Positions 57,180 to 60,028 of a stretch of 60,028 nt of DNA are shown here, piece by piece. The position numbers and the translations under genes were made by a program. Source of the DNA: CAYHOI01 sp964358175 (lineage in GTDB: Bacteria > Margulisbacteria > Riflemargulisbacteria > GWF2-35-9). Below the pieces are notes generated by a model. That model saw only the letters and a program-made list of their open reading frames with translations, did not search any database and was not told the DNA's origin. Location: assembly GCA_964358175.1 (NCBI GenBank), contig CAYHOI010000001.1, positions 1 to 60,028 of the forward strand, read 5' to 3'. Each line of letters starts with the position of its first letter. Position 1 is the first letter of the stretch.

Positions 57180-58341
57180 GGGGTTCCTTTTCCTTTGATC
57201 GAAGGAGTCCTTGTGCAATCTGTACGTCGTCAAAGTGCAGGGTTGTGTCGGCGATGATCTGACAGGTCTCATGCCCCTTCCCTGCGATGACCACAACATC
57301 TCCCGTGCTTGCTATATCTAGCGCGTGTGCTATGGCCTCCCGGCGGTCTAGAATCATAAGGGGTTGGTGGCGAGATATTCCCGAATGAATAGCGGTTAGG
57401 ATGGTTTGAGGATCTTCGTGGCGGGGGTTGTCATTGGTAAGAATGATCTGGTCTGCCAGAGTATCTGCCGCTTTGCCCATCAGGGGACGCTTCGTTTGAT
57501 CTCGATTTCCGCCAGCCCCGAAGACCACGATGAGCTTGTTCTGGGCCAGTTTACGAGCGGCTCTCAGAATGTTTATAAGGCCATCAGGTGTATGAGCATA
57601 GTCAACGATGACCTGAAAGGGTAAGGTCGTTTCGATGAGCTGGAATCGACCTTTTGGCGGCGTGGCGTTTTCTAGAGCTGATTGAGTGACGGCGTTTGGA
57701 ACACCCAGTTCACGAGCAATTGCATAGGCGGCCTGAGCGTTGGCTCGATTAAAGGAACCTTTTAAGGAAAGGGGGAAGTCGATCATAATTTTCTTGTAAT
57801 CACGTGGGTAGATTGTTGTTCCGCTTTGGCGAAGAAACGACATTTTTGCCTGTACGTAGGCACGAAAGGATTTGTGGTAATCGAGGTGGTCTTGTGTAAT
57901 ATTCGTAAGGCACTTGACGGCAAAGGGAAGGCCCGCGATTCGGTTTTCTGCAATGCCGATGGAGGAAACCTCCATGATGAGGTACTGTTCACCAGACTGG
58001 ATCATTTCCCGCAGGATGCCTAAGAGAGAAAAAGGTTCGGGAGTTGTGAGCGAAGAGTTGATCGTTCCGATGACGCGACAGGGTTTGCCCCAGGCTTGCA
58101 GAATTTGAGCAACAAGCCAGGTGGTGGTCGTTTTGCCGTTGGTTCCGGTTACCCCGATTATTTTTACTTTAGACAAATCAAGCTCCCAAAGTTGCGTTAA
58201 GTAGCAACAGACCTGTTCTTTGCGAAGTTTAACAATTTTGGAAACGCATGAAACAAGGAGGCTATCGATGAACCGAACCCCGTTGTCGACAGCTAGGAAA
58301 ACGTCGCCAGGCTTTATTTTTCGGGTGTCATCATGTATCAT
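57163..58341 (-). CDS. murE: UDP-MurNAc-L-Ala-D-Glu-diaminopimelate ligase (compact form)
   Basis: MurE adds the third amino acid of the peptidoglycan stem peptide. It has D-T-R-K-I-K-P-G-D-V-F, the P-loop V-T-G-T-N-G-K-T-T-T, E-V-S-S-I-G, T-N-I-T-Q-D-H-L-D-Y-H, the carbamylated-lysine region (V-Q-A-K), D-Y-A-H-T-P-D and D-N-P-R-H-E-D-P. The DNPR motif marks the meso-diaminopimelate type. With 392 residues it is about 100 shorter than typical MurE: the first domain is trimmed and about 65 residues between F-L-R-Q-S-G and G-S-F-N-R-A-N are absent. ATG 58341 has no Shine-Dalgarno site; a TATAAT lies 18 bases upstream. Confidence 0.95.
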   Translation of the reverse strand: MIHDDTRKIKPGDVFLAVDNGVRFIDSLLVSCVSKIVKLRKEQVCCYLTQLWELDLSKVKIIGVTGTNGKTTTTWLVAQILQAWGKPCRVIGTINSSLTTPEPFSLLGILREMIQSGEQYLIMEVSSIGIAENRIAGLPFAVKCLTNITQDHLDYHKSFRAYVQAKMSFLRQSGTTIYPRDYKKIMIDFPLSLKGSFNRANAQAAYAIARELGVPNAVTQSALENATPPKGRFQLIETTLPFQVIVDYAHTPDGLINILRAARKLAQNKLIVVFGAGGNRDQTKRPLMGKAADTLADQIILTNDNPRHEDPQTILTAIHSGISRHQPLMILDRREAIAHALDIASTGDVVVIAGKGHETCQIIADTTLHFDDVQIAQGLLRSKEKEPHVQHR

Positions 58342-58353
58342 GTTCTAGCAGTG

Positions 58354-58359
58354 ATTATA
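58354..58359 (-). promoter_or_regulatory. -10 box of murE
   Basis: A perfect TATAAT on the minus strand begins 18 bases before the murE ATG, so the transcript would start about six bases before it. No -35 match is found at the right distance. Confidence 0.4.
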
Positions 58360-58404
58360 AGGATAAAATCAAACGGTTGACAATAGCGGCATGGGGTAAA
58401 ATAA

Positions 58405-59166
58405 TTGTCCGAAAATAAGAAACTTTTTGAAGCTTATCTGGAATCAAAAGATCCCGCCCTAAAAGAACGTATTGTAGAGAGACATTACAACCTAGTGGTT
58501 TATGTTGCTCGTCGTTTTATGGGGAAGGGGGAAGCCCTAGATGACCTTATTCAGGTTGGTATTATGGGAATGCTCAAAGCAATGGATAATTACGACCCCA
58601 GCTTGAATGCCGAACTTGCCACCTATGCAATGCCGATGATTATTGGTGAAATCAAACATTATTTCCGAGATCATGTTCGACTGGTCAAATTGCCTCGTCG
58701 ATTGCATGAAGTGAATGCTCAAGTGAAGAAGGTTGTTTTCGGGTTTCAGCAGGATCAGAATCGTTCACCGTCAATTCAGGAGATTGCGCAGGCCGTGGGG
58801 ACGACGGAGGATGAGGTGCTGGAAGCGATGGAGGCTGGAGAGGTGACCCGGGCGCTTAGCCTGGATGCGCCCTCTTTCTTGTCAGACCGAAGCGGGGAAG
58901 TCGTCACAACAGGGAGAGCTTCGCTTATCGATTCATTGGGTGGAGATACTCTTGATACCAAAATAATTGACCGAGAGACCCTCAAGTATGCGATTGCCAA
59001 TATTTTGGATCGCCGAGAACAACGAATGATTTATATGCGTTATTATGACAATCTTTCTCAACAAGAGATGGCCGAATACCTGAATCTTTCCCAAATGCAC
59101 GTTTCACGTGTACTTCAGCATGCGGTAGAGAAGCTCTCTAAATTTATTAAGAAGGAATGTCTGTAA
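58405..59166 (+). CDS. SigB/SigF-type RNA polymerase sigma factor
   Basis: The 253-residue protein is a group 3 sigma-70 factor. It lacks region 1.1 and has region 2 (Y-N-L-V-V-Y-V-A-R-R-F, D-L-I-Q-V-G-I-M-G, F-R-D-H-x-R-L-V-K-L-P-R-R), region 3 and region 4 (L-S-Q-Q-E-M-A-E-Y-L..Q-M-H-V-S-R-V-L). The K-L-P-R-R and S-Q-Q-E-M-A motifs are typical of the SigB/SigF/SigG family, which is controlled by partner switching. TTG 58405 is the only in-frame start that keeps region 2: a stop at 58402-58404 lies directly upstream, and GGGGT at 58393 could act as the ribosome site. It is divergent from murE. Confidence 0.92.
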   Translation: MSENKKLFEAYLESKDPALKERIVERHYNLVVYVARRFMGKGEALDDLIQVGIMGMLKAMDNYDPSLNAELATYAMPMIIGEIKHYFRDHVRLVKLPRRLHEVNAQVKKVVFGFQQDQNRSPSIQEIAQAVGTTEDEVLEAMEAGEVTRALSLDAPSFLSDRSGEVVTTGRASLIDSLGGDTLDTKIIDRETLKYAIANILDRREQRMIYMRYYDNLSQQEMAEYLNLSQMHVSRVLQHAVEKLSKFIKKECL

Positions 59167-59178
59167 AGTCACAGTCAC

Positions 59179-59198
59179 GGTTATTTTTTTCCAGTTCC
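59179..59198 (+). repeat. Partial copy of the dispersed inverted-repeat element
   Basis: GGTTATTT, three to four bases, then TCCAGTTCC resembles the right end of copies 1 and 2 (GGTTATTTCGTTCCA..TCC). No left arm is seen. It lies just after the sigma stop and before the next + strand gene. The remaining bases up to 59399 hold a GGGG-AAA-CCCC mini-hairpin at 59279-59289 and the promoter below. Confidence 0.4.
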
Positions 59199-59354
59199 AA
59201 AGTCGACAATGATCGGGCGAGCATTATTTTTTTGCAATCCCCCAACGCCTAATTCGAGCTGGACAGAGTGGAGATAAGGGGAAACCCCATTCTTTAAGAA
59301 AAAAGTGTAGGCTCTATTTTTCCAAAAAATATTCTTTTATCTGAAAGTGTTGAG

Positions 59355-59360
59355 TATAAT
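59355..59360 (+). promoter_or_regulatory. -10 box of the acidic repeat protein gene
   Basis: A perfect TATAAT lies 45 bases before ATG 59400. The -35 region is AT-rich without a good match. An AGGGAG site at 59386-59391 should serve as the ribosome-binding site. Confidence 0.4.
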
Positions 59361-59399
59361 GAATTTACATTTTATTCGGGGACTAGGGAGATAATCACT

Positions 59400-60028
59400 A
59401 TGGAAGAACTAATTCGATTGAGACTGGACGAGTTAAATCGGTTGAGACAGGATTTGATACACAAACAAAAAAAGGATTTGCAGCGCATTGAGGTTCGAAT
59501 GCAGGAGCTGACACGTCTTCTTGGAGACAAGGAGCTTTCTTTCGGACAAGAAGATGAAATTACGGCAGAGATGAATCTGCCGTTTGAATTGGATGAAGAT
59601 GAATCGTTACCCAAGCAGGTACAGGATGAAGCCGTTGTCATGGAGTCTCATGTTTCACAAGGGATAGAATTTACAATGGACGAGACTGAGAATGCTCAGG
59701 TTGCACAGATAACTCCGCTCCAGATTGTTCTCGATGAGACGCAATGTTGTGATGAAACCGTCAGTGATGATGCACTGGATACTGCCCCCGAGCCTGACAT
59801 GCCGGAATTGCCTGGGATGGATGAGGAAGATCCGGTGGTAGAAGCGGCAGGAGTGGTGGATTCTGAGCTGGCAGCGATGATGGGAGAGGAAGCATCTGAC
59901 ATGCCGGAATTGCCTGGGATGGATGAGGAAGATCCGGTGGTAGAAGCGGCAGGAGTGGTGGATTCTGAGCTGGCAGCGATGATGGGAGAGGAAGCATCTG
60001 ACATGCCGGAATTGCCTGGGATGGATGA
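59400..60028 (+). CDS. Acidic coiled-coil and repeat protein, 3' end outside the window
   Basis: The frame from ATG 59400 stays open to the right edge (209 codons). Residues 1-50 are charged and leucine-spaced, a likely coiled coil. The rest is very acidic. From residue 133 on there are identical 34-residue repeats rich in D, E, P, V, A and M; two are complete and a third begins at the edge. I do not recognise the family. There is no signal peptide or membrane segment, so it is probably cytoplasmic or surface-exposed by another route. It follows the sigma gene by 233 bases with its own promoter. Confidence 0.85.
   Translation, partial: MEELIRLRLDELNRLRQDLIHKQKKDLQRIEVRMQELTRLLGDKELSFGQEDEITAEMNLPFELDEDESLPKQVQDEAVVMESHVSQGIEFTMDETENAQVAQITPLQIVLDETQCCDETVSDDALDTAPEPDMPELPGMDEEDPVVEAAGVVDSELAAMMGEEASDMPELPGMDEEDPVVEAAGVVDSELAAMMGEEASDMPELPGMD
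59796..60028 (+). repeat. Perfect 102-bp tandem direct repeats
   Basis: Units begin at 59796, 59898 and 60000. The first two appear identical over all 102 bases, and the third matches as far as the window goes. The unit is in frame (34 codons). Perfect identity at the DNA level points to very recent expansion. Confidence 0.95.

Noticed and set aside
57180..57299. A 40-residue N-terminal extension of murF
   Set aside because: It lies inside murE, has no family similarity, and a good ribosome-binding site precedes ATG 57179.
58377..58405. TTGACA with AATAAT as promoter of the SigF-type gene
   Set aside because: The match is good, but the transcript would start after the only start codon that keeps sigma region 2, so it cannot drive this gene as read. 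It may be chance.
59279..59289. Terminator after the SigF-type gene
   Set aside because: The hairpin has only four GC pairs and no run of T follows directly.
59696..60004. Minus-strand repeat proteins opposite the acidic repeat gene
   Set aside because: They are shadows of the 102-bp tandem repeats; the + strand frame has a start, a ribosome-binding site and a promoter.
59796..60028. CRISPR array
   Set aside because: The repeats are directly adjacent 102-bp units without spacers and are in frame with a coding sequence.

Overview
The window comes from a motile bacterium with a peptidoglycan wall. It carries flagellar and chemotaxis genes (fliM, cheA, cheV, cheD, cheR, two stand-alone receiver proteins). 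Its MurE has the DNPR signature of the meso-diaminopimelate type. A truncated giant surface-type protein ends in a FlgD/T9SS-like tail. No rRNA or tRNA is visible. Uncultured lineages such as Margulisbacteria, Elusimicrobia or Omnitrophota would fit, but the sequence alone does not settle the phylum; this placement is inference.

Layout. (1) 1-31725, + strand: one reading frame, still open at the left edge, encoding at least 10,574 residues. It is built from several families of Ig-like and Fn3-like repeats, with one large inserted domain and a C-terminal sorting-like domain. (2) 31941-36496, + strand: cysE, a J-domain protein, cheD, cheR, an HDOD protein and fliM, mostly overlapping or closely spaced. 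(3) 36481-43389, - strand: metK, rimO, pgsA, cinA/pncC, recA, rny and ymdB as one compact operon read right to left. (4) 43566-45794, + strand: a GAF/PP2C phosphatase and a STAS protein, two parts of a partner-switching sigma regulator. (5) 45798-53241, - strand: 5-formyl-THF cyclo-ligase, ferredoxin, rpoD, cheA, cheY-like, a membrane protein and tsaC, then cheV and a second receiver. (6) 53242-55047: an accessory patch with a remnant of one ATPase, an inverted-repeat element and an intact AAA/DUF4143 ATPase. (7) 55117-58341, - strand: murE, murF, mraY. (8) 58405-60028, + strand: a SigB/SigF-type sigma factor and the start of an acidic repeat protein that runs off the right edge.

How the parts fit. 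The chemotaxis genes are split over three places and interleaved with housekeeping genes (rpoD, tsaC, cysE). The PP2C phosphatase, the STAS antagonist and the SigF-like sigma could form one signalling chain, but the anti-sigma kinase is not in the window. The most unusual items are the giant protein with its inserted domain, a J-domain protein with a possible CheW-like half, a CheA with a duplicated P2 domain, shortened MurE and MurF, two families of dispersed intergenic repeats (one interrupted by a 39-bp palindrome), and candidate leaderless promoters at the first genes of several transcription units.
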